A stretch of 41,203 nucleotides of DNA from Comamonas sp. lk (GCA_943324505.2 CALPLW020000004.1:1-41203), one strand, 5' to 3'; positions 1 to 8,024 are shown, counted from the first letter of the stretch. Notes: a model not told the origin generated them from the sequence alone. Program-made: numbers and translations.

Positions 1-1
1 A

Positions 2-400
2 ACACCGGCTGCGAAAAAAGCCGCTCCAGCAAAGAAGGCTGCACCTTCCAAGACCGTAGCGGCTAAAAAAGCCGCGCCGGCCAAGAAGGCAGCGCCTGCT
101 AAAAAAGCCATAGCAGCCAAAAAGGCAGCACCGGCCAAGAAGGCAGCACCTGCTAAAAAAGCCGTAGCAGCTAAAAAGGCAGCACCGGCCAAGAAGGCAG
201 CGCCTGCTAAAAAAGCCGTAGCAGCCAAAAAGGCAGCGCCAGCCAAAAAAGCTGTCGCAGCAAAGAAAGCGGCTGCGAAGAAGGCTCCCGCCAAGAAAGC
301 CGCTGTCGCCAAAAAGGCTGCAGTAGCGAAAAAACCAGCAGCCAAGAAAGCAGCCAAGAAGCCGGCAGCCAAGAAAGCCGCGAAAGCACCCGCTGCGAAG
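2..400 (+). repeat. Tandem degenerate Lys/Ala/Pro-coding repeats
   Basis: Short units of the form gcnaaaaargcn/gcnccngccaagaag recur throughout, and several 20-50 bp blocks are nearly identical (for example around 75-120, 130-165 and 190-220). This is the DNA side of the AAKKAAP protein repeat. Near-identical blocks at short distance are prone to slippage and to assembly collapse, so the exact repeat number should be treated with care. Confidence 0.8.
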
Positions 401-487
401 GCATCGCCTGCTCCTGCTGCTCCAGCCGCTCAGACCACGCTGAACCCACAGGCGGCTTGGCCGTTTCCCACGGCCAGCAAGCCCTGA
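2..487 (+). CDS. Histone H1-like DNA-binding protein, C-terminal part (5' end outside window)
   Basis: The open frame enters at base 2 and ends at TGA 485-487, giving 161 visible residues with no start codon in the window. Almost the whole visible protein consists of AAKKAAP- and AKKA-type units rich in Lys, Ala and Pro, which is the composition of bacterial H1-like nucleoid proteins (HctB/AlgP type) that bind DNA without sequence specificity. The tail changes character to TTLNPQAAWPFPTASKP, a non-basic ending I associate with H1-like proteins of Burkholderiales. A strong terminator follows 20 bp downstream, so the gene is probably monocistronic or last in its unit. The repeats make length variation by slippage likely. 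The class assignment is secure on composition; the exact family and full length cannot be judged. Confidence 0.85.
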   Translation, partial: TPAAKKAAPAKKAAPSKTVAAKKAAPAKKAAPAKKAIAAKKAAPAKKAAPAKKAVAAKKAAPAKKAAPAKKAVAAKKAAPAKKAVAAKKAAAKKAPAKKAAVAKKAAVAKKPAAKKAAKKPAAKKAAKAPAAKASPAPAAPAAQTTLNPQAAWPFPTASKP

Positions 488-507
488 ATCAGTTCTTGGT
501 TCAGCTC

Positions 508-540
508 AAAGCCCGGCACCTCACGGTGTCGGGCTTTTTT
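508..540 (+). terminator. Rho-independent terminator of the H1-like gene
   Basis: A 13-bp stem is formed by 508-520 (aaagcccggcacc) and 525-537, with one G-U pair and a TCAC loop, and the T-run continues to 540. It lies 20 bp after the stop codon of the H1-like gene. The convergent DUF3426 gene ends at 566; read on the minus strand the same hairpin has only a TTT tail, so it may stop leftward transcripts only weakly. Confidence 0.9.
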
Positions 541-565
541 ACGGATGGATTCGACAGGGTGAGGG

Positions 566-1177
566 TCACGGGTAAAAGGCGACCAGCCGGTAGCCATTGA
601 CCGCGGTTGCAACCGGGCTTGCCAACACGACCTCCAAAGAGGGCGACCACTCCGAACCGGCCTTAATCGCTTCAGCGCCGGTCAACAAATCTTCGGGTTC
701 GAAAACGCGCCGCACCAGAACATTGTCTTGTGCATCAGTCAGGGTCAACTCGATCGACGGAAGGGCGAGGGCAAGACCGGCCATGTTTTTCAGCGAGACA
801 GACAAGCGAAATACACTCCCACCCACGCGCGTGAAAGATGAACTGTCAATCACAATGGCCTCGATTCTTCGCAGCGCCTTGACGCTGCAGTTCAGGGGCT
901 CGCAAAGGTGCTCGAGCGGGCTGGCCAGGCTTGGGTAGCTGGCGGCAATCTGATCACGTTCATGGACTGCTATTTGCAGTGCGAGAACCAACAGCAGCGC
1001 AAAGCTGAGTGAGGCCAAAGCGGCCAAAACGACTGGGTTGCTGTCGTGCTGAGTTGGCGGCGGAGGCTGCAAAAAAGATACGCCATCCGCAGGCAAAACG
1101 CCCTGCACGAGCACTGGCGGGGTGGACTCCTCCCTCGCCAGACCGGACGTCAGCGGCTGGCGGTCATCAGGATCCAT
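566..1177 (-). CDS. DUF3426-domain membrane protein lacking the usual N-terminal zinc ribbon
   Basis: This 203-residue protein has a Pro-rich N-terminus (about 1-47), one membrane segment (about 48-71, LAALASLSFALLLVLALQ) and a C-terminal domain with IEAIVIDSSSF, LKNMAGLALALPSIELTLTD and a final YRLVAFYP, matching the DUF3426 family. Family members in related bacteria normally start with a Cys4 zinc ribbon (MJ0042 type) and are clearly longer; no Cys-X2-Cys pair is present here. The ATG at 1177 lies inside the 3' end of prmA (28-bp overlap). A later GTG at 1114 follows an AGGAG but with long spacing, so the start is uncertain. Function is unknown; the topology suggests a cytoplasmic N-terminus and an outside C-terminal domain. 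Confidence 0.75.
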   Translation of the reverse strand: MDPDDRQPLTSGLAREESTPPVLVQGVLPADGVSFLQPPPPTQHDSNPVVLAALASLSFALLLVLALQIAVHERDQIAASYPSLASPLEHLCEPLNCSVKALRRIEAIVIDSSSFTRVGGSVFRLSVSLKNMAGLALALPSIELTLTDAQDNVLVRRVFEPEDLLTGAEAIKAGSEWSPSLEVVLASPVATAVNGYRLVAFYP

Positions 1178-2055
1178 CCGTCTTCCCGATCCGTCACTTC
1201 CAACTGACAAAAGGGCGCATAGGCGTCGACCAACTCCTGCTGCTGACGCTCCAGGATACCGGCCAGCACCAAGCTCCCAGGCGTCGCAACGCGCGACCAG
1301 AGCAGAGGTGCCAAGACCTTGAGTGGCGTTGCCAGAATATTGGCCAGCACGGTCTGATAAACACCCTCTGCCGTCTCCGGAAATCCGGCCTTGACGATGA
1401 CCTGATTCGCAGATGCGTTCAGCAGGGTGGCAGCGATGGCAGCGCTATCAATGTCGACGGCGTCAATGTCCGTTGCACCAAATTTAGCTGCACCGATGGC
1501 TAGGATTCCGGACCCACAACCGTAATCCAGCACTCGACCAAGGCCATGTACACCCGACCGACCCCGCCCTGCAATCCAGCGCAGGCACATTCGGGTGGTG
1601 GGGTGCGTCCCCGTGCCAAAAGCCATACCGGGGTCCAGTCGAATCACAATGCGCGCCTGGCCTGGCGGCTCATGCCATGTAGGAACGATCCAGAATTCCG
1701 GCGTGATGTCGACCGGGGCAAATTGCGACTGTGTCAAACGCACCCAATCCTGCTCCGGCACGTCTTGTATCCCCAGAATCTGACAACCGACGAAGAAATC
1801 CTGGGCACGCAGCAGACCCTGCGCCTCCTCGGCCAGGGCTTTCGACGGGAACAGGGCACTGATACGCGAGCGCTGCCAACCATCCTTGGGAGGCAACATT
1901 CCGGGTTCACCAAAAAGGGCCTGCTCAGCGTCGGTTTGGGCATCCGCATCTTCGACACTCACACTGAGCGCGTCAAGGGCATCCAGTGCGTCACTGACCT
2001 GCTCCACCAGAGGCTGTGGACAAATCAACGTGAATTCAAACACATTCTGGCTCAC
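1150..2055 (-). CDS. prmA: Ribosomal protein L11 methyltransferase
   Basis: PrmA trimethylates ribosomal protein L11 using S-adenosylmethionine. The 301 residues match the family length. The N-terminal L11-binding domain is followed by the signature LDPGMAFGTGTHPTT (140-154), the SAM-binding loop LDYGCGSGILAIGA (176-189) and an NILA motif. The GTG start follows the accC stop directly (TGA then GTG), so translation is probably coupled to accC. Position behind accB-accC is frequent in proteobacteria. The last codons overlap the following DUF3426 gene. Confidence 0.97.
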   Translation of the reverse strand: MSQNVFEFTLICPQPLVEQVSDALDALDALSVSVEDADAQTDAEQALFGEPGMLPPKDGWQRSRISALFPSKALAEEAQGLLRAQDFFVGCQILGIQDVPEQDWVRLTQSQFAPVDITPEFWIVPTWHEPPGQARIVIRLDPGMAFGTGTHPTTRMCLRWIAGRGRSGVHGLGRVLDYGCGSGILAIGAAKFGATDIDAVDIDSAAIAATLLNASANQVIVKAGFPETAEGVYQTVLANILATPLKVLAPLLWSRVATPGSLVLAGILERQQQELVDAYAPFCQLEVTDREDGWILMTASR

Positions 2056-3405
2056 TCAACGCGTGCGGTGGCCCAGCCACTCTTCAAGGTAATGAATATT
2101 GGTACCACCGCTCATGAACTTCGCATCCACCATCAACTCACGATGTAGCGGAATGTTGGTGTTGATGCCCTCCACGACGGTCTCACCCAATGCGGTTCGC
2201 ATACGCGCCAGCGCCTGTTCACGCGTGTCGCCGTGCGCAATGATTTTCCCCACCATCGAGTCGTAATTCGGAGGCACGAAATAGTTGGTGTAGATGTGCG
2301 AGTCGACCCGCACACCAGGGCCGCCTGGGGCATGCCACATTGTGATGCGGCCTGGCGATGGCACAAACTTGTAAGGATCTTCCGCGTTCACGCGGCATTC
2401 GATGGCATGCCCGCGCATCTGGATCTGGCGCTGGGTAAACGGCAGTCTTTCACCGGCAGCCACCATAATTTGAGTCCGCACGATGTCAATGCCGGTCGTC
2501 ATTTCCGTGACGGGGTGCTCCACCTGCACACGCGTGTTCATCTCAATGAAATAGAACTCTCCATCTTCGTAGAGGAACTCAAATGTTCCGGCTCCCCGGT
2601 AACCAATTTTCTTGCAAGCGGCAACACAGCGCTCACCCACGCGCTCGATCAGTTTGCGCGGCACGCCAGGGGCTGGGGCCTCCTCAATGATTTTTTGGTG
2701 CCTGCGCTGCATGGAGCAATCACGCTCGCCCAGGTAAACCGCATTTTTATGCTTGTCCGCCAGAATCTGGATTTCAATGTGCCGAGGGTTCTGGAGAAAC
2801 TTCTCCATGTACACCGAGGGATTGCCAAAGGCGCTTTGCGCCTCGGCCTTGGTCATGGCCACGGCATTGATCAGGGCCGCCTCGGTGTGCACGACACGCA
2901 TGCCGCGCCCGCCGCCGCCGCCTGACGCCTTGATGATGACCGGATAACCCACCGTGCGTGCAATACGGCGAATTTGCACTGGATCATCAGGCAATTCACC
3001 CTCTGATCCGGGCACACAGGGCACGCCAGCCTTGATCATCGCCTGCTTGGCCGAGACCTTGTCGCCCATGATCCGAATCGATTCGGGCGTCGGACCAATG
3101 AACTGGAAACCGCTCTTCTCAACCCGTTCGGCAAAATCGGCGTTTTCGCTGAGGAATCCGTAACCCGGGTGAATGGCTTCGGCGTCAGTGACCTCGGCCG
3201 CCGAAATGATGGCTGGCATGTTGAGGTAGCTCAGTGCCGACGGCGCGGGGCCGATACAAACGGCCTCTTCAGCCAATTTGACGTACTTGGCCTCGCGATC
3301 AGCTTCAGAGTACACCATCACGGCCTTGATGCCGAGTTCCTGGCAGGCGCGCTGGATGCGGAGGGCGATCTCACCCCGATTGGCAACAAGAATTTTCTTA
3401 AACAT
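2056..3405 (-). CDS. accC: Biotin carboxylase subunit of acetyl-CoA carboxylase
   Basis: AccC carries out ATP-dependent carboxylation of the biotin on AccB, the first half-reaction of acetyl-CoA carboxylase and the entry step of fatty-acid synthesis. The protein has 449 residues, the same as E. coli AccC. It starts [16 protein letters not shown] and has the ATP-grasp glycine loop GGGGGRGM (about 163-170), the metal/active-site segment [14 protein letters not shown] and the bicarbonate-binding region. ATG at 3405 has no clear Shine-Dalgarno; it lies 18 bp behind accB and is probably translated from the same mRNA. Confidence 0.98.
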   Translation of the reverse strand: MFKKILVANRGEIALRIQRACQELGIKAVMVYSEADREAKYVKLAEEAVCIGPAPSALSYLNMPAIISAAEVTDAEAIHPGYGFLSENADFAERVEKSGFQFIGPTPESIRIMGDKVSAKQAMIKAGVPCVPGSEGELPDDPVQIRRIARTVGYPVIIKASGGGGGRGMRVVHTEAALINAVAMTKAEAQSAFGNPSVYMEKFLQNPRHIEIQILADKHKNAVYLGERDCSMQRRHQKIIEEAPAPGVPRKLIERVGERCVAACKKIGYRGAGTFEFLYEDGEFYFIEMNTRVQVEHPVTEMTTGIDIVRTQIMVAAGERLPFTQRQIQMRGHAIECRVNAEDPYKFVPSPGRITMWHAPGGPGVRVDSHIYTNYFVPPNYDSMVGKIIAHGDTREQALARMRTALGETVVEGINTNIPLHRELMVDAKFMSGGTNIHYLEEWLGHRTR

Positions 3406-3423
3406 GGACTGGGTGGATACGGA

Positions 3424-3876
3424 TCACACAAGCACAAAAAGAGGCTGGCTGTATTCCACAGCCTGCCCGTTTTCGCACAAAATTTGTACCACTGTGCCGG
3501 AGACATCGGCCTCAATTTCATTGAGGATTTTCATGGCTTCAATGATGCAGAGGGTGTCACCGGCCTTGACCGCGTCGCCAACCTCAACAAACGATTTCGC
3601 TCCCGGCGACGCCGAGCGGTAAAACGTGCCGACCATCGGCGACTTCACCGTGTGCCCGACGGGCGCCACAGCCGGCACAGCAACAGGTGGCACTTCAGGT
3701 GGCGCCGGCATCGCCGGGGCCAAGGTGGCTGGCAATGGTTGTTGCTGCGCATACTGAACCATGCCCCCTCCACCCTTGACAATTCGTACCTTGCCTTCGG
3801 GTTCAGTGATTTCCAGCTCGGACACATTGGACTCTGACACGAGGTCGATCAGGGTCTTGAGTTTTCTTAAGTCCAT
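3424..3876 (-). CDS. accB: Biotin carboxyl carrier protein of acetyl-CoA carboxylase
   Basis: The 150-residue carrier holds the biotin that moves CO2 between AccC and the AccAD transferase. An N-terminal helix ([13 protein letters not shown]) is followed by a Pro/Ala-rich linker (about 48-75) and the biotinyl domain with the target motif [10 protein letters not shown], Lys about 116, 34 residues from the C-terminus as usual. The ATG at 3876 is preferred: GGAG lies 5 bases upstream and the sequence begins like other AccB proteins. An in-frame upstream TTG at 3897 would only add seven atypical residues. accC follows after 18 bp. Confidence 0.97.
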   Translation of the reverse strand: MDLRKLKTLIDLVSESNVSELEITEPEGKVRIVKGGGGMVQYAQQQPLPATLAPAMPAPPEVPPVAVPAVAPVGHTVKSPMVGTFYRSASPGAKSFVEVGDAVKAGDTLCIIEAMKILNEIEADVSGTVVQILCENGQAVEYSQPLFVLV

Positions 3877-3941
3877 CGGATCTCCAGCGATTTTCAAATA
3901 ACGATTACCTAATTCACCTTAAATTTGGCGAATGTCGGCTA

Positions 3942-3947
3942 AGTATA
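3942..3947 (-). promoter_or_regulatory. Candidate -10 element of the accBC promoter
   Basis: Read on the minus strand 3947-3942 is TATACT, five of six matches to the sigma-70 -10 consensus, in an AT-rich stretch about 65 bp upstream of the accB start. No good -35 hexamer is visible at 16-18 bp spacing. It is proposed only because accB opens a unit after a gap of more than 100 bp behind the thioredoxin-like gene. Confidence 0.3.
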
Positions 3948-3983
3948 GGGAGTTTATGCCTCCACTAAGCAGTCTGGCCGGGC

Positions 3984-4595
3984 TCAGATGAGGCGCTGCC
4001 ACGCAGACAGATCGGTGTCCACCACTTTGCCCATTTTACGGTGCGCAACCACCCCGTCCTGACCGATCACGACGGTAAACGGCAGACCACCACTGAGATT
4101 GCCCAGACTCTTACTCAGTTCCATGCCCGGAAAACCCGCTAACACGACCGGAAACGCCACGGGTGAACGAGCTAAAAACCGCTGCACCGCGTCTCTCTGA
4201 TCGACGGCAATACCAAGAACTTGCCAGCTTTTGGCAGAATTTTCCCGATAAAACCGATCCAATAGCGGCAATTCTTCGACACAAGGCGGACACCAAGTGG
4301 CCCAAAAATTGAGCAGCAAGGGGCGGCCACGCAAGGCCTGCAGCGCCAGCGTTCCCCCGTCTGGAGTGGCCAATGACAAGGACCAAAAATCCACGCCCGC
4401 CACGGTGTCAGTCGGGGCTGACGCAACCGGCCCGATGCCTGGGGTCCGCTGACGCCACCAGGCCAGACCAGCGCCAGCCAGCAAAGCCGCCCCGCCCAGG
4501 CTGCCCAGCAGCCACTGCCGGCGCGAGCCACGACTTCTGGAGGTACTGTCGCGCATCGGGCCGACAGTTGGATCAGGGAGATCAGGCTGTGTCAT
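3984..4595 (-). CDS. TlpA/ResA-like thioredoxin-fold protein, membrane-anchored or Tat-exported
   Basis: This 203-residue protein has a basic stretch SRGSRRQWLLGSLGGAALL (residues about 20-38) resembling a twin-arginine signal, a hydrophobic segment to about residue 47, and a periplasmic thioredoxin fold with FWATWCPPCVEELP (WCPPC 101-105) and the cis-Pro region GGLPFTVVI. Such proteins are periplasmic thiol-disulfide reductases, often in cytochrome c maturation or redox stress; the substrate here is unknown. ATG 4595 overlaps the upstream gene by 14 bases; ATG 4607 is an alternative and neither has a clear Shine-Dalgarno. The coupling to the upstream unknown gene suggests co-expression. Confidence 0.85.
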   Translation of the reverse strand: MTQPDLPDPTVGPMRDSTSRSRGSRRQWLLGSLGGAALLAGAGLAWWRQRTPGIGPVASAPTDTVAGVDFWSLSLATPDGGTLALQALRGRPLLLNFWATWCPPCVEELPLLDRFYRENSAKSWQVLGIAVDQRDAVQRFLARSPVAFPVVLAGFPGMELSKSLGNLSGGLPFTVVIGQDGVVAHRKMGKVVDTDLSAWQRLI

Positions 4596-5184
4596 ATGGC
4601 AGATCATGCAACAAAGCGCGCACCGCTGTCAGGTCGCCGCGTGGTGCCCGCCCCTTCGCGTCGGGCCTGAGCGCGCCGCGAACGTCGTCACGGTCGTAGA
4701 TCAACAGGTGGACACCTACCTCTTCGCCCAGGCCAGAGCAAAAGGCATGCACACTCAATGCATCAACGGTTCCCCCGTGAAAACCTGTGACGGTTCGGGG
4801 CACATAGCGAACCTGATGGTCAATCAGGAAGATTTCGGCAGATTTGCTGTCTTCACAAAACAGTTGAATGTAAATGTCGCTCCAATGGGTGGCCGTGCCG
4901 TGCCAGACGGCTCCGCCCAAATAAGGCGAAAAGGATGTCAAGCGCGTCATCCAGGTCAACGCCAGCGCGCGCAGGGCCTGCAACTCTTGCGCCTGGCTCT
5001 CAGGACAAAAAGTGGCAATGTAATCCACAACCGCATCTTCGAGCGCGTCGTTGTCCGGCAGGGCTGTTCGAGCCGGCAAACCCAAGGCCTTGGCCGCCCG
5101 GTGCTTGGCCGCACCGTAGTCAAGCCCCTCCTCAACCACCAGTTGGGCCGCCACTGCAGAAATTTCGAGTTTCGAGGATTGCAT
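4582..5184 (-). CDS. Conserved hypothetical protein, divergent from mpl
   Basis: The 200-residue protein has no signal peptide or membrane segment. The N-terminal part (MQSSKLEISAVAAQLVVEEG) is helical and Ala-rich. A notable central segment is YLGGAVWHGTATHWSDIYIQLF followed after a gap by EIFLIDHQVRY; the Gly-rich turn followed by SDI is reminiscent of nucleotidyltransferase-like folds, but that is only a weak resemblance. ATG 5184 is chosen over an upstream GTG at 5214 because the added residues look non-native; the Shine-Dalgarno is weak. It is divergent from mpl with a 43-bp gap and overlaps the thioredoxin-like gene. I do not recognise a proven function. Confidence 0.7.
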   Translation of the reverse strand: MQSSKLEISAVAAQLVVEEGLDYGAAKHRAAKALGLPARTALPDNDALEDAVVDYIATFCPESQAQELQALRALALTWMTRLTSFSPYLGGAVWHGTATHWSDIYIQLFCEDSKSAEIFLIDHQVRYVPRTVTGFHGGTVDALSVHAFCSGLGEEVGVHLLIYDRDDVRGALRPDAKGRAPRGDLTAVRALLHDLPYDTA

Positions 5185-5227
5185 AGCTTGCCATTTTGCC
5201 TGTAACCGCCCCACCTAAAATCTGGCC

Positions 5228-6664
5228 ATGCATATTCATATTCTCGGCATTTGCGGCACCTTCATGGGCGGACTGGCTGCCTTGGCGCGAGAAGCCGGCC
5301 ACCGTGTGACAGGGTGTGATACCGGCGTCTACCCGCCCATGAGCGACCAGCTGCGCGGGCTGGGCATTGCGCTGATTGAGGGTTACGGCACCGAGCAACT
5401 GGCGCTGCAGCCTGACCTGTTCGTGGTCGGCAATGTGGTGAGCCGTGTTCACAAGGCGGATGGCCAGCCCAAATTTCCTTTGATGGAGGCCATCCTGGAT
5501 GCCGGCCTGGCCTACACCAGCGGCCCGCAATGGCTGGCCGAACACGTGCTGCAGGGGCGTCATGTGATCGCTGTCGCCGGCACCCACGGCAAGACCACCA
5601 CGACGGCCATGGTGGCTTGGATTCTGGAGCAGGCCGGCTTGGCGCCCGGCTTTTTGATCGGTGGCGTACCCATGAACTTTGGTGTGTCTGCCCGCTTGGG
5701 CGGCGCGGCGGTGGTACCGCCAGGCGCGCGGCCGCTGTTCGTGATCGAGGCGGATGAGTACGACACCGCTTTTTTTGACAAGCGCAGCAAGTTTGTTCAC
5801 TACCGGCCTCGCACCGCCGTCCTGAACAACTTGGAATTTGACCACGCCGACATTTTTGACGACCTGGCGGCCATTGAGCGACAGTTTCACCACTTAGTTC
5901 GAACCATTCCCGGCACTGGACCGAATGGCGCCGGGCGCTTGGTTGTCAATGGCCTGGAGGAAAGCCTGAGCCGGGTGCTGCACATGGGTTGCTGGAGCGA
6001 AGTTCGCAGCTTTGGTACTGGGGTCAGCGATTTCGCGGCGCAAGGTGAACCGCAGGATTTCCGGGTGCTGCAACAGGGCCGGGAGGCAGGTCATGTGCAG
6101 TGGGGGCTGACCGGGGTCCACAACCAGCTCAACGCATTGGCCGCCATCGCGGCAGCAGAGCATGTTGGGGTGTCACCTGCCGCTGCGGCACAGGCTCTGG
6201 CCAGCTTCAAGAACGTCAAGCGCCGTATGGAAGTACGCGGACGCGTCGCGCTGGCCGGCGGCGACATCACTGTCTATGACGACTTTGCCCATCACCCTAC
6301 GGCGATCCGCACCACACTGGACGGTCTGCGCCGTCAACTGGGCTCGACCGCGCGCATCCTGGCGGCGTTCGAGCCGCGCAGCAACACCATGAAGCTCGGC
6401 GCCATGGCGGCTCAGCTGCCCTGGAGCCTGGCCGACGCCGACCTGGCGTTTTGCCACGCGGGTGGCCTTGATTGGGACGCCCGCGCTGCCCTGACCACCA
6501 TGGGGCCAAAAGCACAGGTCGCCGATAGCATCGATGCCTTGCTGGCACAGCTGCTTGCGGCCGCGCAGCCCGGCGACCACATCCTGTGCATGAGCAACGG
6601 TGGTTTCGGCGATATTCACACCAGGCTACTCCAGTCACTACAAAAAAAGCAGCAAGCTCTCTAA
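5228..6664 (+). CDS. mpl: UDP-N-acetylmuramate:L-alanyl-gamma-D-glutamyl-meso-diaminopimelate ligase
   Basis: Mpl reattaches the recycled murein tripeptide to UDP-MurNAc in one ATP-dependent step, bypassing MurC, MurD and MurE. The 478 residues are close to the family length. The N-terminal Rossmann-like start is MHIHILGICGTFMGGLA; the ATP loop GTHGKTTTT is at 118-126; EADEYDTAFFDKRSKFVHY and VYDDFAHHPTAI are typical of Mpl rather than MurC (which is separately present at 22145-23574). The only rightward gene in this part, it converges on aroG with a 48-bp gap lacking a clear terminator. Confidence 0.95.
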   Translation: MHIHILGICGTFMGGLAALAREAGHRVTGCDTGVYPPMSDQLRGLGIALIEGYGTEQLALQPDLFVVGNVVSRVHKADGQPKFPLMEAILDAGLAYTSGPQWLAEHVLQGRHVIAVAGTHGKTTTTAMVAWILEQAGLAPGFLIGGVPMNFGVSARLGGAAVVPPGARPLFVIEADEYDTAFFDKRSKFVHYRPRTAVLNNLEFDHADIFDDLAAIERQFHHLVRTIPGTGPNGAGRLVVNGLEESLSRVLHMGCWSEVRSFGTGVSDFAAQGEPQDFRVLQQGREAGHVQWGLTGVHNQLNALAAIAAAEHVGVSPAAAAQALASFKNVKRRMEVRGRVALAGGDITVYDDFAHHPTAIRTTLDGLRRQLGSTARILAAFEPRSNTMKLGAMAAQLPWSLADADLAFCHAGGLDWDARAALTTMGPKAQVADSIDALLAQLLAAAQPGDHILCMSNGGFGDIHTRLLQSLQKKQQAL

Positions 6665-6712
6665 GTAATTCGTGGCCTGCAGGCCTGCAGAACCTTCAAA
6701 TGCCAGGACTCA

Positions 6713-7819
6713 TCAGCCGGCCCGACGCGCCTTGACAGCCTCGGACAAGACCGACAGCACCTGCAATGAGTCGTCCCAACCCAGGCAGGCATCAGTGATG
6801 CTTTGGCCGTAGGCCAGACCAGCCGCGTTGTCTTGGCCCGGCGTGAATTTTTGCGCCCCGGCTTGCAGGTGGCTTTCCACCATGACGCCAAAAACGCTGC
6901 GCGAGCCAGCCGCCAGCTGGCCGGCGATGTCACGGGCCACATCGACTTGTTTCTGATGCTGCTTGCTGCTGTTGGCGTGGCTGCAGTCCACCATCAGCGT
7001 GGGCGGTAATTGGGCTTTCTGCAAATCCTGGCAGGCAGCGGCTACGCTGGCGGCATCGTAATTTGGCGCCTTGCCGCCGCGCAGAATAACGTGGCAATCC
7101 CGGTTGCCATGGGTTTGCACAATCGCCACTTGGCCGTTTTTGTGCACCGACAAAAAGTGGTGGCCCCCAGCGGCGGCCTGGATGGCGTCGGTGGCGATTT
7201 TGATGTTGCCATCGGTGCCGTTTTTGAATCCGATCGGCGCCGACAGGCCGGAAGCCAGCTCGCGGTGCACCTGGCTCTCGGTGGTGCGGGCGCCAATCGC
7301 GCCCCAAGAGATCAAGTCACCCAGGTATTGAGGCGAGATCACGTCAAGGAACTCACTGCCAGCCGGTAGTCCAAGCCGGTTGATGTCAATCAGCAACTGT
7401 CGCGCGATACGCAGGCCCTCATCGATGCGAAAGGTTTCATCCAGATAGGGGTCGTTGATCAGGCCTTTCCAGCCCACCGTCGTCCGCGGCTTCTCAAAAT
7501 AGACCCGCATCACGATCTCCAGCGTATCGGCATACTGATGGCGCTGGGCCAGCAGGCGGCGGGCGTACTCCATGGCAGCCGCCGGGTCGTGGATGGAGCA
7601 GGGACCAATGACCACCAGCAGTCGGTCGTCGGTACCGGCCAGGATGTCGTGGATACGGTGGCGGGTGCTGCTGATCAGGGACTCGATGGCCGTGCCATGA
7701 ATCGGAAAAAAGCGGATCAGGTGTTCTGGGGGCGGCAGCACGGTGATGTCCTTGATGCGTTGGTCGTCGGTCTGGCCGGTACGGTCGGTCGGGTGGGTGA
7801 CGGTGGCTTCGGGCTTCAT
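6713..7819 (-). CDS. aroG: 3-deoxy-7-phosphoheptulonate (DAHP) synthase, class I
   Basis: DAHP synthase condenses phosphoenolpyruvate with erythrose 4-phosphate, the committed first step of the shikimate pathway to Phe, Tyr and Trp. The 368 residues fit the AroF/G/H family. Visible motifs are VVIGPCSIHDP (69-79), VYFEKPRTTVGWKGL (about 105-119), IGARTTESQVHRELASG and FKNGTDGN, and DCSHANSSKQ near the metal site. ATG 7819 follows a strong AAGGAG. The isozyme letter (which amino acid inhibits) cannot be read with confidence. The 205-bp leader behind tldD contains an aromatic leader peptide and terminator, so expression is probably controlled by attenuation. Confidence 0.95.
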   Translation of the reverse strand: MKPEATVTHPTDRTGQTDDQRIKDITVLPPPEHLIRFFPIHGTAIESLISSTRHRIHDILAGTDDRLLVVIGPCSIHDPAAAMEYARRLLAQRHQYADTLEIVMRVYFEKPRTTVGWKGLINDPYLDETFRIDEGLRIARQLLIDINRLGLPAGSEFLDVISPQYLGDLISWGAIGARTTESQVHRELASGLSAPIGFKNGTDGNIKIATDAIQAAAGGHHFLSVHKNGQVAIVQTHGNRDCHVILRGGKAPNYDAASVAAACQDLQKAQLPPTLMVDCSHANSSKQHQKQVDVARDIAGQLAAGSRSVFGVMVESHLQAGAQKFTPGQDNAAGLAYGQSITDACLGWDDSLQVLSVLSEAVKARRAG

Positions 7820-7861
7820 GGCGGACTCCTTATTCGATCAATGGGCAAAAGAAAAATACAT

Positions 7862-7890
7862 AAAAAAACCGCCGGGGGTGCCGGCGGTTT
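7862..7890 (-). terminator. Intrinsic terminator in the aroG leader (attenuator)
   Basis: Read on the minus strand, AAACCGCCGG (7890-7881), loop CACCC and CCGGCGGTTT (7875-7866) make a perfect 10-bp stem, followed by a continuing U-run to 7862. It sits 43 bp upstream of the aroG start and 32 nt after the stop of the aromatic leader ORF. It could simply end the tldD transcript, but its 3' arm is duplicated upstream in a way that allows an alternative fold (see the next entry). Confidence 0.9.
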
Positions 7891-7947
7891 CTGGAAGATC
7901 GGGACGTTTGGGTCAGGGACGTTCAGAACTCTCTACCGCCGGGGGCG
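7881..7947 (-). promoter_or_regulatory. Candidate antiterminator pairing in the aroG leader
   Basis: The RNA segment CCCCCGGCGGT occurs twice: once inside codons 16-19 of the leader ORF (within 7947-7935) and again as the 3' arm of the terminator (7878-7868). The upstream copy can pair over 7 bp (CCGGCGG, 7942-7936) with the terminator's 5' arm (CCGCCGG, 7887-7881), which would exclude the terminator. A ribosome stalled on the aromatic codons would leave the upstream copy free; one reaching the stop codon would cover it. This is the segment 2/3/4 logic of trp- and phe-type attenuators. No clear segment 1 is seen. Confidence 0.7.
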
Positions 7948-7991
7948 TTGGAGAACCAAAAGTAGCTAAAGTAAAACGACGCGAATTTCAT
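7923..7991 (-). CDS. Aromatic leader peptide of aroG (22 residues)
   Basis: ATG 7991 to TGA 7923-7925 encodes 22 residues beginning MKFASFYFSYFWF; residues 3-13 contain five Phe, two Tyr and one Trp, and a sixth Phe is the last residue. Such density of the pathway's end-product amino acids just before a terminator and the first-step gene is the hallmark of ribosome-mediated attenuation. The ORF starts 33 bp after the tldD stop, has no good Shine-Dalgarno, and ends 32 nt before the terminator. The function is inferred; the peptide itself need not have a role beyond its translation. Confidence 0.8.
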   Translation of the reverse strand: MKFASFYFSYFWFSNAPGGREF

Positions 7992-8024
7992 GCGAACAAA
8001 TGTAGCACAGTGGCTGGCACAGCC

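Noticed and set aside
5216-5221. TAAAAT just before mpl as a -10 element
   Set aside because: Only 6 bases before the start codon and without a matching -35, so it would imply a nearly leaderless mRNA without other support.
6677-6690. Perfect 14-bp palindrome CTGCAGGCCTGCAG between mpl and aroG
   Set aside because: No loop and no T-run, so not a terminator; no repeat of it was noticed elsewhere, and a single palindrome of this size is not enough for a binding-site claim.
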